Source of the DNA: Chloroflexota bacterium
GTDB lineage: Bacteria; Chloroflexota; Dehalococcoidia; Lucifugimonadales; UBA3495
Direction: 5' to 3'
Assembly (NCBI GenBank): GCA_028875055.1
Contig: JAPPGG010000027.1
Location: 37,517-101,516, forward strand
DNA: 64,000 nucleotides
This document shows positions 53,925 to 63,771 of this stretch, in pieces. The position numbers were made by a program, and so were the translations under genes. A model generated the notes under the pieces. It was not told where the DNA came from and searched no databases. It saw nothing but the letters and a program-made list of their open reading frames with translations. Positions within the stretch are counted from its first letter, which is position 1; the number at the start of each line of letters is the position of its first letter.

Positions 53925-54800
53925 ATGGCCCAGGACGTCATTGCAATCATCTGCGACTGCGACGGGACGCTGTGTCCGGATACGTCGGACAGACTGGTAA
54001 GAGAGCTGGGCATTGACTCCCGGGAATTCTGGAAGAACCGGGTGAACGCCCTGGTCGAGGACGGGTGGGACCCGCCACTGGCTTACCTGCAGCGGTTGCT
54101 GGTGGAAGCGGATGAGTCTGACGCTGGGCCCCTGACCCTGGAGAAGCTGAATTCCGTGGGCGCCGGGGTAGAATTCTACCCCGGCGCCCTGGACTTCGTT
54201 CCCCGCCTGAGGTCGCTGCTGGCGGCCAACCCCGATTACGTAGAGGCCAACGTCACCATTGAGTGGTTCATAGTCAGCAGCGGGATTGAAGCGGTCCTGA
54301 CGGCCACGCCCCTGGCCGGGGCCGCCAACGAAATTTTCGGCTGCGCCTATGATTATGACGGGGAAGGAAGGGCGGTAGCGGTGAAGCGGGCGGTCACATT
54401 CACGGAAAAGACCAAGTTTATCTACTCCATAAACAAGGGGATTTCGGGGGCTGAACTTCGCCGCAACCCGTATCGGGTCAACGATGCCATGGACGGGGCA
54501 GACCGCCGGGTGCCCTTCAGGAATATGATCTATGTGGGAGACGGGCCCAGCGACATTCCCTGCTTCTCGATGATACGCTACCTGGGCGGAAAGGCTGTCG
54601 GCGTGACCCCGCCTGACGACTCGGACTTCCGCCGTCCCTATGAGCTGGCGGAAGGACAGCGTCTGACGGTGGGCCCGTACACAGCCAATTACGAAGAGGG
54701 GTCTGACCTGTACCGGATGATGTCGAGGCTGGTGACCGGCATTGCCGATTCCATACTGGAGGAAAGGGAGCACAGCCTGAGGCGCGGGCCCAGCCATTAG
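53925..54800 (+). CDS. HAD-superfamily hydrolase
   Basis: This 291-residue HAD protein has motif I IICDCDGTLCPD with both Asp residues, motif II WFIVSSGIEAVL, and motif IV YVGDGPSDIPCFSM. The Lys of motif III is likely within EKTKFIYSINKG. It is predicted to be a phosphatase of a small phosphorylated metabolite. It overlaps no gene but starts 4 bp after the NHL gene and 34 bp before the ComB-like gene, so the three form an operon. Confidence 0.82.
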   Translation: MAQDVIAIICDCDGTLCPDTSDRLVRELGIDSREFWKNRVNALVEDGWDPPLAYLQRLLVEADESDAGPLTLEKLNSVGAGVEFYPGALDFVPRLRSLLAANPDYVEANVTIEWFIVSSGIEAVLTATPLAGAANEIFGCAYDYDGEGRAVAVKRAVTFTEKTKFIYSINKGISGAELRRNPYRVNDAMDGADRRVPFRNMIYVGDGPSDIPCFSMIRYLGGKAVGVTPPDDSDFRRPYELAEGQRLTVGPYTANYEEGSDLYRMMSRLVTGIADSILEEREHSLRRGPSH

Positions 54801-54834
54801 TGAGGGGGATCGGCCCCACGAGAGGAAACGTTCT

Positions 54835-55542
54835 ATGGAAATACGATTGGGCAGCCTGGTAAGAGACGCGAGGGAAGCCGCAGGAACGGTCATTGTCATC
54901 GACGTGTTCCGCGCCTTTACGACGGCTGCCATTGCTTTTGATAACGGGGCTACCGATATTACGCTGGTGGCAGAAGCGGCCGATGCCCTGGCCCTGCACC
55001 GCAGCGGCGTGGGCGACGTGCTGATGGGGGAAATGGACGGGAAGCGGCCGGAGGGGTTTGACTACGGAAACTCGCCCTTTGAGATATCGGGGGTGGACCT
55101 GACGGGCAAATCGCTGGTGCAGTCCACTCGCGCGGGCACGGTGGGCGTGGCGACGGCCTTTGACGCCCCGGGAACGGAGTCCATTTACCTGGGGTCTTTT
55201 GCAGTGGCGGACGCTACGGTCAGGGCGGTGCTGCGGGACGCGCCGGAGCTGGTTACAATCCTGGCCATGGGCGATCAGGGCGCGGTGCGGGCGGACGAGG
55301 ACGAGCAGTGCGGAATTTACCTGCGCAACCTGCTGGAGGGACGTCGGCCGGATCCTGAGGCGGTGCGCAGCCTGATTATGACCGGCGGGGCCACCCAGAA
55401 GTTTTTTGACGTAAGCCAGCCGCAGTACCATCCCGGGGACGTGGAACTGGCCCTGCAGTTCAGCAAGTACGATTTTGCGATGAAAGTCAGCCGGGAGGAT
55501 GGGCGGCCCGTGGCGCGGGTACACCGGCCCTGGCTGAGCTAA
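54835..55542 (+). CDS. comB: 2-phosphosulfolactate phosphatase family (ComB-like)
   Basis: This 235-residue Mg2+-dependent acid-phosphatase-fold protein of the ComB family removes phosphate from 2-phosphosulfolactate, giving sulfolactate. It shows VIVIDVFRAFTTAAIAF, GEMDGKRPEGFDYGNSPFEI, LVQSTRAGTVGVATAF, and AMGDQGAVRADEDEQCGIYLRNLLEG, the family core in order. AGAGG lies upstream of the ATG. In bacteria the product feeds sulfolactate or a coenzyme-M-like route; no partner genes are nearby. Confidence 0.82.
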   Translation: MEIRLGSLVRDAREAAGTVIVIDVFRAFTTAAIAFDNGATDITLVAEAADALALHRSGVGDVLMGEMDGKRPEGFDYGNSPFEISGVDLTGKSLVQSTRAGTVGVATAFDAPGTESIYLGSFAVADATVRAVLRDAPELVTILAMGDQGAVRADEDEQCGIYLRNLLEGRRPDPEAVRSLIMTGGATQKFFDVSQPQYHPGDVELALQFSKYDFAMKVSREDGRPVARVHRPWLS

Positions 55543-55775
55543 AACTGCCGGTATCCGGTATGGCGACGCGCTGGATGGCGGCCGGCAGAGAACTGCGGGC
55601 CCCTGTTCCCCCCGCTGGCGGTGGCGCTGCCGCGACGCTCCACCTGCCAACCCAGGGCCACTCGCTTGACCGGTAGAGGTTCGCAGTCGAGGGTGGCGGG
55701 CAAGTCAAGCGCGTGTGGGTCCAGGTGGCGGGCTGACTGGCGGCGACAGGGGCGGCCCTGCGCCGGAGAGGAAGC

Positions 55776-56543
55776 TCAGGATAAGTCGATGCCCACGGGG
55801 CAGTGGTCGGATCCCATCACGTCGGGCAGTATGAAGGCGCCGGTCAGGTTGGAGGCGAAATCGGTGTCGGTGAAAAAGTAGTCGATGCGCCAGCCCACGT
55901 TCCTTTCTCTCGCCCGGGTCATCTGGTCCCACCAGCTGTAGTTGTGGGGTTCCTGGTTGAACTGTCGAAAGGTGTCAACGTAGCCGCGCTCGAGGAAGGT
56001 GTCCATCCAGGCCCGTTCCTCCGGCAGGAAGCCGGAGATCTTCTCGTTCTCTTTGGGGCGGGCCAGGTCGATTTCCTTGTGGGCGGTATTGACGTCGCCG
56101 CACACGACTACGCTGCGGCCCTCCCGTCGCAGCCTGTCCACGTACTCCAGGAAGGCGTCGTAGAAGTCCATCTTGTAGCGCAGACGTTCCGCCGACCGCT
56201 TGCCGTTGGGGAAATAAATTCCCAGGAACACGAAATCATCGAAATCGGCGACCACGGTGCGCCCCTCGCTGTCGAAACGCTCAACGCCCAGGCCGAAGCT
56301 GACGCCGCGGGGTTCGTGTCCCTCGCGGGTGTAGAGGCCCACACCGCTGTAACCCTTGCGCTCGGGAGTAGTGAACCAGCTGGAATAACCCTCCACCTGC
56401 TTCAGGGCGTCGGGCAACTGGGACTCGTGGGCTTTGGTTTCCTGGAGGCACAGCACATCGGGCTGCGCTTCCTCAAACCACTCGAGAAATCCCTTCTTGT
56501 GTGCTGCCCGAATGCCGTTAACGTTCCAGGAAATCAGCCGCAT
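55776..56543 (-). CDS. xthA: Exodeoxyribonuclease III
   Basis: This 255-residue Mg2+-dependent AP endonuclease and 3'-5' exonuclease acts in base excision repair. Endonuclease/exonuclease/phosphatase motifs are complete: [22 protein letters not shown] (metal Glu), [26 protein letters not shown] and [12 protein letters not shown] with the catalytic Asp-His. ATG at 56543 has GAGGG 8 nt upstream and is preferred to GTG at 56549. Confidence 0.94.
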   Translation of the reverse strand: MRLISWNVNGIRAAHKKGFLEWFEEAQPDVLCLQETKAHESQLPDALKQVEGYSSWFTTPERKGYSGVGLYTREGHEPRGVSFGLGVERFDSEGRTVVADFDDFVFLGIYFPNGKRSAERLRYKMDFYDAFLEYVDRLRREGRSVVVCGDVNTAHKEIDLARPKENEKISGFLPEERAWMDTFLERGYVDTFRQFNQEPHNYSWWDQMTRARERNVGWRIDYFFTDTDFASNLTGAFILPDVMGSDHCPVGIDLS

Positions 56544-56956
56544 GTTCACTGCCCTCAGCCACGCCCTCCGGGGAGGAAGCGGAAAATTTATCGTTAGCGC
56601 CCGATTTTACCACAGGCGGCGCCCCCAGTTTGAAGCCCACCAGGAAAAGCGGGGTCCCGTTCAAGCGACTTCAGACTCAGGAAACCGTCTCCAAGCTGTC
56701 GGGTTGCAGACCAGGGGGGCTCCCCGGCGCCCTCATAGCCCCTGCGCTGGACCGATGCCCGGGCCGGATGCAGGTCCGGCATTGAAAGTCATCCCGGCGC
56801 GGCCGGACACCAGCATGGTCTGGAAAAAGCCGGTACCATCAAGACAACGCCCCGGATACCGACGGAAGCCGGTCCGCCGGCGCGGGCTGCGCTTCCATCG
56901 TCGCAGTACAATTGAAATACTAAACAAGTGACGCCGGATTTTGCCGGAGGTGCTGC
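56544..56956. other. Gene-free divergent spacer
   Basis: This 413-bp spacer between xthA and the split-barrel gene shows no coding sequence and no repeat-family member. The last 60 bp before 56957 are AT-richer and probably contain a promoter. Confidence 0.4.
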
Positions 56957-57418
56957 TTGCTATCACTGACTCCGGAGCAGGTACAACGACTGGCGGCTGC
57001 CCCCGTGGGACGCCTGTCCACCGCGGGCAAGTCCGGCGCTCCCCACGTTATTCCCGTGTGCTTTGCGCTGGACGAGGAAGTGGACGGGGTGGCCATCTAC
57101 ATTGCGTTAGACCAGAAACCCAAGCGGGCGGCCCTGACCCGGCTGCGACGCGTACGCAACATCCTGGAAAACCCGCAGGTCGCCCTGGTGGTGGACCACT
57201 ATGATCCGGACTGGACAAAGCTGTGGTACATCCTGCTGACCGGCGCGGCCGACCTTCTGGAGGACGGGGCGGGGGAAGCCGAGGAACGCAGGAAAGCCGT
57301 CCGGCTGCTTCGGCAAAAGTACCCCCAATATCTGGAAATGGACATAGACGACAACCCGGTCATCAGGATAACTCCCCATCGGGCCACGGCGTGGTCTTAC
57401 ACACCGGAAAAAGGGTGA
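56957..57418 (+). CDS. PPOX-class split-barrel protein, probably F420-dependent
   Basis: This 153-residue split beta-barrel of the pyridoxamine-phosphate-oxidase-like group carries LAAAPVGRLSTAGKSGAPHVIPVCFAL, the RRVRNILENPQVALVVDHYD core and the closing NPVIRITPHRATAWSY, which is the pattern of the TIGR03668-type F420-dependent branch. It probably uses F420 or FMN for a small redox substrate. TTG at 56957 is the start, with GGAGG 6 nt upstream. Confidence 0.82.
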   Translation: MLSLTPEQVQRLAAAPVGRLSTAGKSGAPHVIPVCFALDEEVDGVAIYIALDQKPKRAALTRLRRVRNILENPQVALVVDHYDPDWTKLWYILLTGAADLLEDGAGEAEERRKAVRLLRQKYPQYLEMDIDDNPVIRITPHRATAWSYTPEKG

Positions 57419-57460
57419 CCGGGGCGGTCTTTCTTCGCTCTATGTGCTAAATTAACGCCC

Positions 57461-57910
57461 ATGACGTACACATGGAGCCTGGCTGAAGTGGGCGACTCCG
57501 CTCCGGCTTCCTCACGGGAAGTAACGGACGTTGAAATTGCCGAATATTGCCGGACGGCCCGATACGAGAACCTGGTTTACACCAACCAGCCGGCGGCGCA
57601 GGAGACCGGGCTGCCCGGAATAATTGCGCCCCCGGCCATGATCCTGGCCATCGCCCGGCCCCAACTGGCTGACCTGGCAGCCGGGCGAGGCTGCCAACTG
57701 CCCGCCGCCCTGTCCCACAACCCCACCGCCCTGGCGATACGCTACCAGGGCGTCTTTGTAAGGCCCGGGGATATCATAGCCGCCCAGACCCGACTGGCCA
57801 GCAAGGAGGAACGGGAAGGCAATTTCTACCTGACCTTTACGGTGGAGGTCCATAACCAGGATGGGCAGCTGGTAGCGGAGTATGACGCTGAATACTTGTG
57901 GGATGGGTAA
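57461..57910 (+). CDS. MaoC-like hot-dog domain protein
   Basis: This 149-residue hot-dog protein is of the MaoC/enoyl-CoA hydratase 2 group. The start region has VTDVEIAEYCRTARYENLVYTN and IIAPPAMILAIARP, the C-terminal part RYQGVFVRPGDIIAAQT with YLTFTVEVHNQDGQLVAEYDAEYLW. The classical Asp/His pair of hydratases is not clearly complete, so hydration of an acyl-CoA is only probable. It follows the split-barrel gene by 42 bp. Confidence 0.78.
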   Translation: MTYTWSLAEVGDSAPASSREVTDVEIAEYCRTARYENLVYTNQPAAQETGLPGIIAPPAMILAIARPQLADLAAGRGCQLPAALSHNPTALAIRYQGVFVRPGDIIAAQTRLASKEEREGNFYLTFTVEVHNQDGQLVAEYDAEYLWDG

Positions 57911-58088
57911 GGCGAGGGCGGATGGCGCATAGCCAGCGGGTGTCGGCGCCAGGCTGGCGCAGCAGGTCCTTTTACATATTAGGCTGGCCGAAGTCGGTGC
58001 CAATCAACGTAAACTGATTAACACGCCCCGGTAACCAGGAATTTCAGGTCAGCCGTAAGGCAAATCCAATTTCAGGAGGCAAGAGACC

Positions 58089-59738
58089 ATGGATGGCATT
58101 ACCGCAATCGCAAACGTATTGAAACTGGAAGGGGTGGACTTTGTCGGCTGCATGCCCTCCAGTCCCCTTATCGAAGCGGCGGCCGTCGCCGGTATCCGGC
58201 CTATTGTTGTTCGGCAGGAACGCACCGGCGTTCACATGGCCGACGGCTTTTCCCGGATCAACAATGGCAAGCGGACCGGCATCTTCCTGATGCAGGCCGG
58301 CCCCGGCGCGGAAAACGCCTTTGGCGGGGTGGCCCAGGCCTACGCCGATTCGGTGCCCATTCTCCTGCTGCCGGCCGGGGCGGCTCGCCATCGTCAGGGG
58401 ATTGACCCGGTATTCAGTCCTACCCGCAGCTACGAGAGCATTACCAAGTGGGCCGCACAGATTAACTATGCAGACCGGGTGCCCGAACTGATGCGCCAGG
58501 CCTTTACGAGGCTGCGGTCGGGAAAGCCGGGCCCGGTATTGCTGGAAATTCCCGGTGACCTCATCTCCGAGGACATCAGCGAGGAGCAGTTCGACTACCA
58601 GCCGCCGGAAGGCATGCGCACCGCCGGCGACCCGGAGGCTGTGGGCCGGGCTGCCCGGGCCCTGCTTTCCGCCCAGCGACCGGTAATCACTGCCGGACAG
58701 GGCGTCTTGTATGCGGAAGCTACTGACCAACTGGTGGAACTGGCGGAGTACCTGCAGATTCCAGTGATGACCACGCTGGAAGGCAAGAGCGCATTCCCCG
58801 AGAACCACCCCCTGTCGCTGGGCATTGGCGGCTCCAGCCAGACGGGCCAGGTACACCGCTTCCTCACCGGATCGGATACCGTGTTCGCGGTGGGCGCCAG
58901 TATGATCAAGAGCAACTTCACCGCACCCCTGCCGCCGGGCAAGACTCTAATCCATACCACCAACGCCGATGTGGACATCAACAAGGACTACAAGGCGGAC
59001 TACCCGGTGGTGGGCGACGCCAGGCTGGTGCTGAGCCAGGTCCTGGAGGAAATCAAGCGACAGACCGGTGGTCAGGCCCGTCCGGCGAACCTCGAACTGA
59101 CGAATGAGATTGCGGCGTCCCGCCAGGAATGGCTGGACCAGTGGCTGCCACGCCTCACGTCGGATGAAGTCCCGTTGAATCCCTATCGAGTCATCTGGGA
59201 AATCATGCATACGGTGGACCTGGACAATACCATCGTCACCCACGAATCGGGCAGCCCACGGGAACAGGTGTCTCCCTTCTGGGAAGCCCGCTCTCCCCGC
59301 AGTTTCATCGGCTGGGGAAAGTCCACTCAACTGGGATACAGCCTGGGCCTGGCCATGGGGGCCAAGATGGCGGCTCCGGATAAGATGGTGATTAATTTCA
59401 TGGGCGATACGGCCTTCGGGATGGTGGGCCTGGACGTGGAGACGGCGGTGCGGGAAGGGATCGCAATAACGACCGTGGTTTTGAACAACAACACGATGGC
59501 CATTTACCCCGACAGCCGGATGCCCACCGCCGTATCCCGCTACCACACCAAGGAGACGGGCGGGAATTACGCCGACATGTCGCGGGCAATGGGAGCGTGG
59601 GCCGAGCGGGTGACCGACCCCGACCAGATTGGCCCCGCCATGCGCCGAGCCCAGGAACGCAACGAGGCCGGCGAATTTGCCCTGCTGGAGTACATAACCA
59701 AGGAGGAGGGAGCGTATTCCAAGTACCAGTTCGTTTAG
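58089..59738 (+). CDS. Thiamine-pyrophosphate-dependent enzyme (acetolactate-synthase-like)
   Basis: This 549-residue enzyme has three ThDP-enzyme domains: the Pyr domain with catalytic Glu in VVRQERTGVHMADGF, a central domain (residues about 190-330), and the PP domain with metal-binding motif MGDTAFGMVGLDVETAVREGIAITTVVLNNN. It belongs to the acetolactate synthase/oxalyl-CoA decarboxylase-like superfamily but lacks features of a specific named member. GGAGG lies 9 nt upstream of the ATG. It could decarboxylate a 2-keto acid; the substrate is unknown. Confidence 0.85.
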   Translation: MDGITAIANVLKLEGVDFVGCMPSSPLIEAAAVAGIRPIVVRQERTGVHMADGFSRINNGKRTGIFLMQAGPGAENAFGGVAQAYADSVPILLLPAGAARHRQGIDPVFSPTRSYESITKWAAQINYADRVPELMRQAFTRLRSGKPGPVLLEIPGDLISEDISEEQFDYQPPEGMRTAGDPEAVGRAARALLSAQRPVITAGQGVLYAEATDQLVELAEYLQIPVMTTLEGKSAFPENHPLSLGIGGSSQTGQVHRFLTGSDTVFAVGASMIKSNFTAPLPPGKTLIHTTNADVDINKDYKADYPVVGDARLVLSQVLEEIKRQTGGQARPANLELTNEIAASRQEWLDQWLPRLTSDEVPLNPYRVIWEIMHTVDLDNTIVTHESGSPREQVSPFWEARSPRSFIGWGKSTQLGYSLGLAMGAKMAAPDKMVINFMGDTAFGMVGLDVETAVREGIAITTVVLNNNTMAIYPDSRMPTAVSRYHTKETGGNYADMSRAMGAWAERVTDPDQIGPAMRRAQERNEAGEFALLEYITKEEGAYSKYQFV

Positions 59739-59768
59739 GGCGTTGAACCATCAGATGCGCGAGGGGCT

Positions 59769-61427
59769 ATGGGGCTTCCCTACATTTCGACCTTCAATGT
59801 CAACATGCCCGGCATTCCAACCTGCGCCGAACGGATAGGACGGCTGCGGTCATTCCTGCAAACCGAGCTGTCCCGGGACGGGGGCGCCGCCGTCGCCTCG
59901 TCGGATATAGAGATAGAATCGGACTGCGCCGGGGAATTTGGCTACGCGCTTATTGCCTGCGGGCGTCCTCACCCTCGCAGCCCGCAGCAACTGTTGCAAC
60001 TGGAGGTGCGGATCTTCGACGATGGGTCCGGTTCGGCAGGCGTCAACGTCCGAAGCCGATTCATTACCCCCGACGGCGAAGACCCGCCGGAACTTAGAGC
60101 CGGGCCGCCCCGTTTTCTGACGGCCCTGGCCGACGAGTTTGACTGTTCCGTTGAAGCCGCGGGTTGGAGCGCCCAACCCCAGGTGATTTCCGAGGATTCG
60201 GTGGAAGCCTTTGTGGCGGAGGAGCTGCTGGGCGGAGAGCGGAAGCTGCCCCTGCTGGTCATCAGCGAGGACGGGGAGGGAGGTGTATTGCTGGACCCGG
60301 AGCGGGCGCGGCGGGAGTTGATGGGACTGGCCCGGGTAGTCAGGCTGGCCCACAACGCCGAAGGCCGGTATCGCGAACTGGTCCACCATACCCTGGCCTG
60401 TTACGGTGGGGCCGCCCGCTGGATCTGGCCAGGGGCCACCTCAGGCAGCAATGGACCCGGCCCCCGCCGTCCATACTACGGCCAGGAAATCATGCCTGAG
60501 GCGGATACGGCCAACGCCTTCTATTACGGCTTGCAGCAGAAGGCGCTGGAGTACCAGGACCGGTTCGTACCGCCCCACGAGTTTGACTCCCGCTTCAGCA
60601 AGTGCCGGACAGAGGTACTGCTGGCGCGAAACCGGCAAATGGAGTCTCGTGAAGGTGGGCAGGCCGCGCCCGATAGTAATGAAGCGACCAGGCAGCGCCG
60701 AGTGGAGCAGGCCCGGGCCAGCCTGCTGGCCACGGAGAAGTCCAGGAACGAACGGCTGAGCAGCGAACTCGCGGCAGCCCAGCAACGCATTGACGAGCTG
60801 GAGGCGGAGCTGGGAGCTGAGCCTTTGGATACTCCACCCGACAACAGCAGCGGCTCAACCCGCGAAGTTGCGCGGCTTCAGAAGGCGCTGGAGAGCAGGA
60901 ATGCGACCATCGAGGGACTGCGGGAAGAAGTGGCCAACCTGCGCCGGCTGGCGCGACAGGGTCAGGAGGGCCAGAGCCTGCCTTTGCCCGAGAGCCTGGC
61001 AGCGCAGTTGACCATTTGCAATCACGCATTGAACCTTTATCGAAATCCCATGAGGGACTTCATTGTCAAGCAGCTACGCCGAAAACAACCCCATGACCTG
61101 GCCACCTGCCTGGAGGCTTGCGTCAAGGATTTCAACATCCATTCCAGGTATGACCCGAATGACCCGGGGTCATATTTCGACATCGGTGATTTTGAAAACC
61201 TGGTGCAGTCCTATTACGACTGTTTTTCGGTGGACACTCCCGACCCCAGAAAACTCCGCGACATACGGCATTTCCGCAACCGGGTCGTCCATCCTCCCTT
61301 CGGCGGACTGAATGCCGGGGTGGTCCTGGACGGCCTGCGCAACATAGCCGAGGTCTTGAGTTCCATAGGCGAAAGGCAGGCGGCCTCGCGAGTATCCGGG
61401 TTGGAGCCGCTGATTGAAGTGGAGTAG
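59769..61427 (+). CDS. Coiled-coil protein with C-terminal HEPN-like domain, possible defence RNase
   Basis: This 552-residue protein has three parts. Residues 1-250 form an unknown domain with LPLLVISEDGEGGVLLDPE and GLARVVRLAHNAEGRYRELV then YGGAARWIWPG, a layout seen in actinobacterial hypothetical proteins with Swt1-like C-termini. Residues about 290-410 form a strong coiled coil (ELAAAQQRIDELEAELG). Residues 430-552 are helical with DIRHFRNRVVHPPF, a R-x4-H type motif of HEPN ribonucleases. It begins 30 bp after the TPP-enzyme gene but shows no metabolic link. An RNA-cleaving or abortive-infection role is inferred only from the HEPN motif. Confidence 0.6.
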   Translation: MGLPYISTFNVNMPGIPTCAERIGRLRSFLQTELSRDGGAAVASSDIEIESDCAGEFGYALIACGRPHPRSPQQLLQLEVRIFDDGSGSAGVNVRSRFITPDGEDPPELRAGPPRFLTALADEFDCSVEAAGWSAQPQVISEDSVEAFVAEELLGGERKLPLLVISEDGEGGVLLDPERARRELMGLARVVRLAHNAEGRYRELVHHTLACYGGAARWIWPGATSGSNGPGPRRPYYGQEIMPEADTANAFYYGLQQKALEYQDRFVPPHEFDSRFSKCRTEVLLARNRQMESREGGQAAPDSNEATRQRRVEQARASLLATEKSRNERLSSELAAAQQRIDELEAELGAEPLDTPPDNSSGSTREVARLQKALESRNATIEGLREEVANLRRLARQGQEGQSLPLPESLAAQLTICNHALNLYRNPMRDFIVKQLRRKQPHDLATCLEACVKDFNIHSRYDPNDPGSYFDIGDFENLVQSYYDCFSVDTPDPRKLRDIRHFRNRVVHPPFGGLNAGVVLDGLRNIAEVLSSIGERQAASRVSGLEPLIEVE

Positions 61428-61588
61428 TTGCGGTCCCGGAGTCTGCGGCGGCAGGCCGGGGCAGGCAGTCCCCCGCCGACGTCTCCGGAAATCCGGAATC
61501 GGGTCCGGCCCACTGACATCCGGGCATTGCGGTGGCGGCGCATTCATTGCCACAATACTGGGGCGCGACCGGCGCATGAGAGCAGGCA

Positions 61589-62362
61589 ATGACGATAACC
61601 GCTTTACCGAATTCCGAGCCCGGCCCTCTACCAAACCTTGATGAAGGGGCAGGCACGCGGGGAACCGGCACAGGCCGTTCTACCGTTCACGACATGCCCC
61701 AGGGGGAACGTCCCCGGGAGAGGTTGCGGGATTACGGCGCTCGTTATCTGAGCAATGCGGAGCTGATTGCCATTCTGCTGCGCACTGGCATGCAGGGCGA
61801 GAACGTGCTGACCATGTCCACCAGGCTGCTCAGCCGTTTCGGCGGGCTGGATGGGCTGGGACGGGCCAACTTTGCGGAGCTTTGCGCCGAGCGGGGCCTG
61901 AGCGAAGCCAAGACCTGCCAGCTGATGGCGGCCCTGGAACTAGGACGACGCTTCATTTCCCTGGCTCCCGAAGACCGGGCCGTTATCAACTCGCCGCAGG
62001 ACGTGGCCAATCTGCTGCAGGCTGAAATGGCTACCCTGGAACAGGAACACCTGAGGGTGCTGCTGCTGAACACCAGGAACCAGGTGCTGCGTACCGTGGA
62101 AGTGTATGTGGGCAACGTGAACAGTTCCATTGTCCGTCCTTCCGAGGTGTTCCGGCCGGCGGTGAGGGACAACGCGCCTTCCATCATTGTGGCGCACAAC
62201 CACCCCTCAGGCGACCCAACACCCAGTCCCGAGGACGTGGCGATCACCCGCGACCTGGTTTCCGCCGGCAAGCTGCTGGGCATAGACCTGCTGGACCACC
62301 TGGTTATCGGCGGCGGCGGTCGCTACGTAAGCCTTAACGAGCGGAAGCTGGGGTTTGAATAG
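61589..62362 (+). CDS. radC: RadC-type JAB1/MPN domain protein
   Basis: This 257-residue protein has N-terminal UPF0758 helix-hairpin-helix features (ERPRERLRDYGARYLSNAELIAILLRTG) and a C-terminal JAMM metalloprotease-like domain with metal ligands in VAHNHPSGDPTPSPED. Named RadC from an old genetic assignment; its biochemical role is uncertain. It precedes the NurA-domain gene by 38 bp, consistent with a DNA-processing pair. ATG at 61589 has AGCAGG upstream; an ATG at 61694 is also possible since the extra N-terminus is poorly conserved. Confidence 0.88.
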   Translation: MTITALPNSEPGPLPNLDEGAGTRGTGTGRSTVHDMPQGERPRERLRDYGARYLSNAELIAILLRTGMQGENVLTMSTRLLSRFGGLDGLGRANFAELCAERGLSEAKTCQLMAALELGRRFISLAPEDRAVINSPQDVANLLQAEMATLEQEHLRVLLLNTRNQVLRTVEVYVGNVNSSIVRPSEVFRPAVRDNAPSIIVAHNHPSGDPTPSPEDVAITRDLVSAGKLLGIDLLDHLVIGGGGRYVSLNERKLGFE

Positions 62363-62400
62363 GGGCTGCTGCCTCGAAAATCCCCGGAGGACTTGACGAA

Positions 62401-63609
62401 ATGTCCCTGGACCTGGGCGCAACAATCAATCAGCTGGAACTGGTATCCCGATCCCTGGGCCAGGATCATGGCGCCCGCCAGCGGCGCCTGGCGGAGCTGC
62501 GGGAGGCGGCCGCCGGAGTACCGGCGCGGGAAGCCCGGCAGCGGACACAGGAGCCGGGGCTCCCGTTCCTGGCCGCCCAGGTGGTGGACGTCCTACTGGA
62601 CAACATTGCTCCCCCAGCCGCCCCTTCCGACTGGACGGCGCTCTCGGTGGACGGCTCTCACATAGACGTGGACCGGCATCTTCCCGTGCCCTGCTACCTG
62701 ATCAACCTGGGAGGATGTGCAATTACCTACGGCTCCGGGGCCGGGGCGAGTTTCTTCAGCCGGCCCCGCCTGGCGTCGCGACCGGAGGAGTTGTACCTGC
62801 GGCATCCCGAGGAACCCAACGCGGAAGAGGCGGTAACCGGAAACCTGCTGGGAATGTATCGCACGGTGCGAGAGTTGTGGGAGCTTCTGGAGGAAACGCG
62901 CCGCTGCCCGCCGGACCAGCCTATCCTGGCCCTGGTGGACGGTACCCTGGTGATGTGGGGCCTGGCCGGACGAGCCTATCCCGAGTTTGTGCGCAGGCAC
63001 ATCATTGAAGATGGGTTACTGCAGGCGCTCCGGGGGTTCCAGGAACTGGCGCGGGAAAGGAAAGTGGCGCTGGCGGCCTATGTATCGCTGCCCAGGACTA
63101 CGGAGGTGGTGAACGCCATCCGGCGCTGCCTGTGCAGCCACAGCCTGGAGAGTTGCCAGAAGTCTTGCAGCAACCGGCGAGCCGACCTTGAGCCCTGCAG
63201 CCGGGCCAATGACTTCCTGGACAGGGACGTCTTCGGCGAGGAGCTGCTGCCCTATCACCGGTCCCCCCTATACCGGACCCTTTCCTCGGTGCCCCGGGAT
63301 TTTTACGGGCCCGACCAGCAGGTCTATTTCTACTACCTGCACACCGGGGAGGAGATCGCCCGCATTGAGGTGCCCCAGTGGGTGGCGATGGACGAGACTC
63401 TCCTGGCCCAGAGTCACAGCCTCATTGTCGAGCAGTGCCGGCGGGGCCAGGGCTACCCGGTGGTGATAACCGAGTCCCACGAACAGGCGGTGATAACCGG
63501 CAGGGACCGCCAGTTGTTCCGGGAAATGGTGGCCGCAACCCTGGAGCGCCAGGGCCTGCCCAACTACACCTCGCAAAAGGAACGCTCCAAGCAGCGTCCG
63601 TGGGTTTAA
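62401..63609 (+). CDS. nurA: NurA-domain nuclease
   Basis: This 402-residue protein has the NurA 5'-3' nuclease domain, which with HerA resects DNA ends. Acidic active-site segments are ALSVDGSHIDVDRHLP and ILALVDGTLVMWGL; VYFYYLHTGEEIARIEVPQWV and YPVVITESHEQAVI complete the RNase H-like fold. An unusual cysteine-rich insert (CLCSHSLESC, KSC, EPC) at about residues 240-270 could bind a metal. HerA is not in the window. GGAGG precedes the ATG. It is followed by 340 bp ending in the transposase remnant. Confidence 0.82.
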   Translation: MSLDLGATINQLELVSRSLGQDHGARQRRLAELREAAAGVPAREARQRTQEPGLPFLAAQVVDVLLDNIAPPAAPSDWTALSVDGSHIDVDRHLPVPCYLINLGGCAITYGSGAGASFFSRPRLASRPEELYLRHPEEPNAEEAVTGNLLGMYRTVRELWELLEETRRCPPDQPILALVDGTLVMWGLAGRAYPEFVRRHIIEDGLLQALRGFQELARERKVALAAYVSLPRTTEVVNAIRRCLCSHSLESCQKSCSNRRADLEPCSRANDFLDRDVFGEELLPYHRSPLYRTLSSVPRDFYGPDQQVYFYYLHTGEEIARIEVPQWVAMDETLLAQSHSLIVEQCRRGQGYPVVITESHEQAVITGRDRQLFREMVAATLERQGLPNYTSQKERSKQRPWV

Positions 63610-63771
63610 TGCTACAGCCGCAAATTAAGAGAAGGCAGATTGTGGATAGGCGGTGAGTGGTGATGTGAGGCGGTGGCAGTTGGGAGTGATGCAGAGCCTG
63701 AACCCGCGCAGGTAGGGGTGAGGGCGGACTAACTGGCGTCGGGGGGCTGCGGAATCCGGTCGGGTGCGGCG

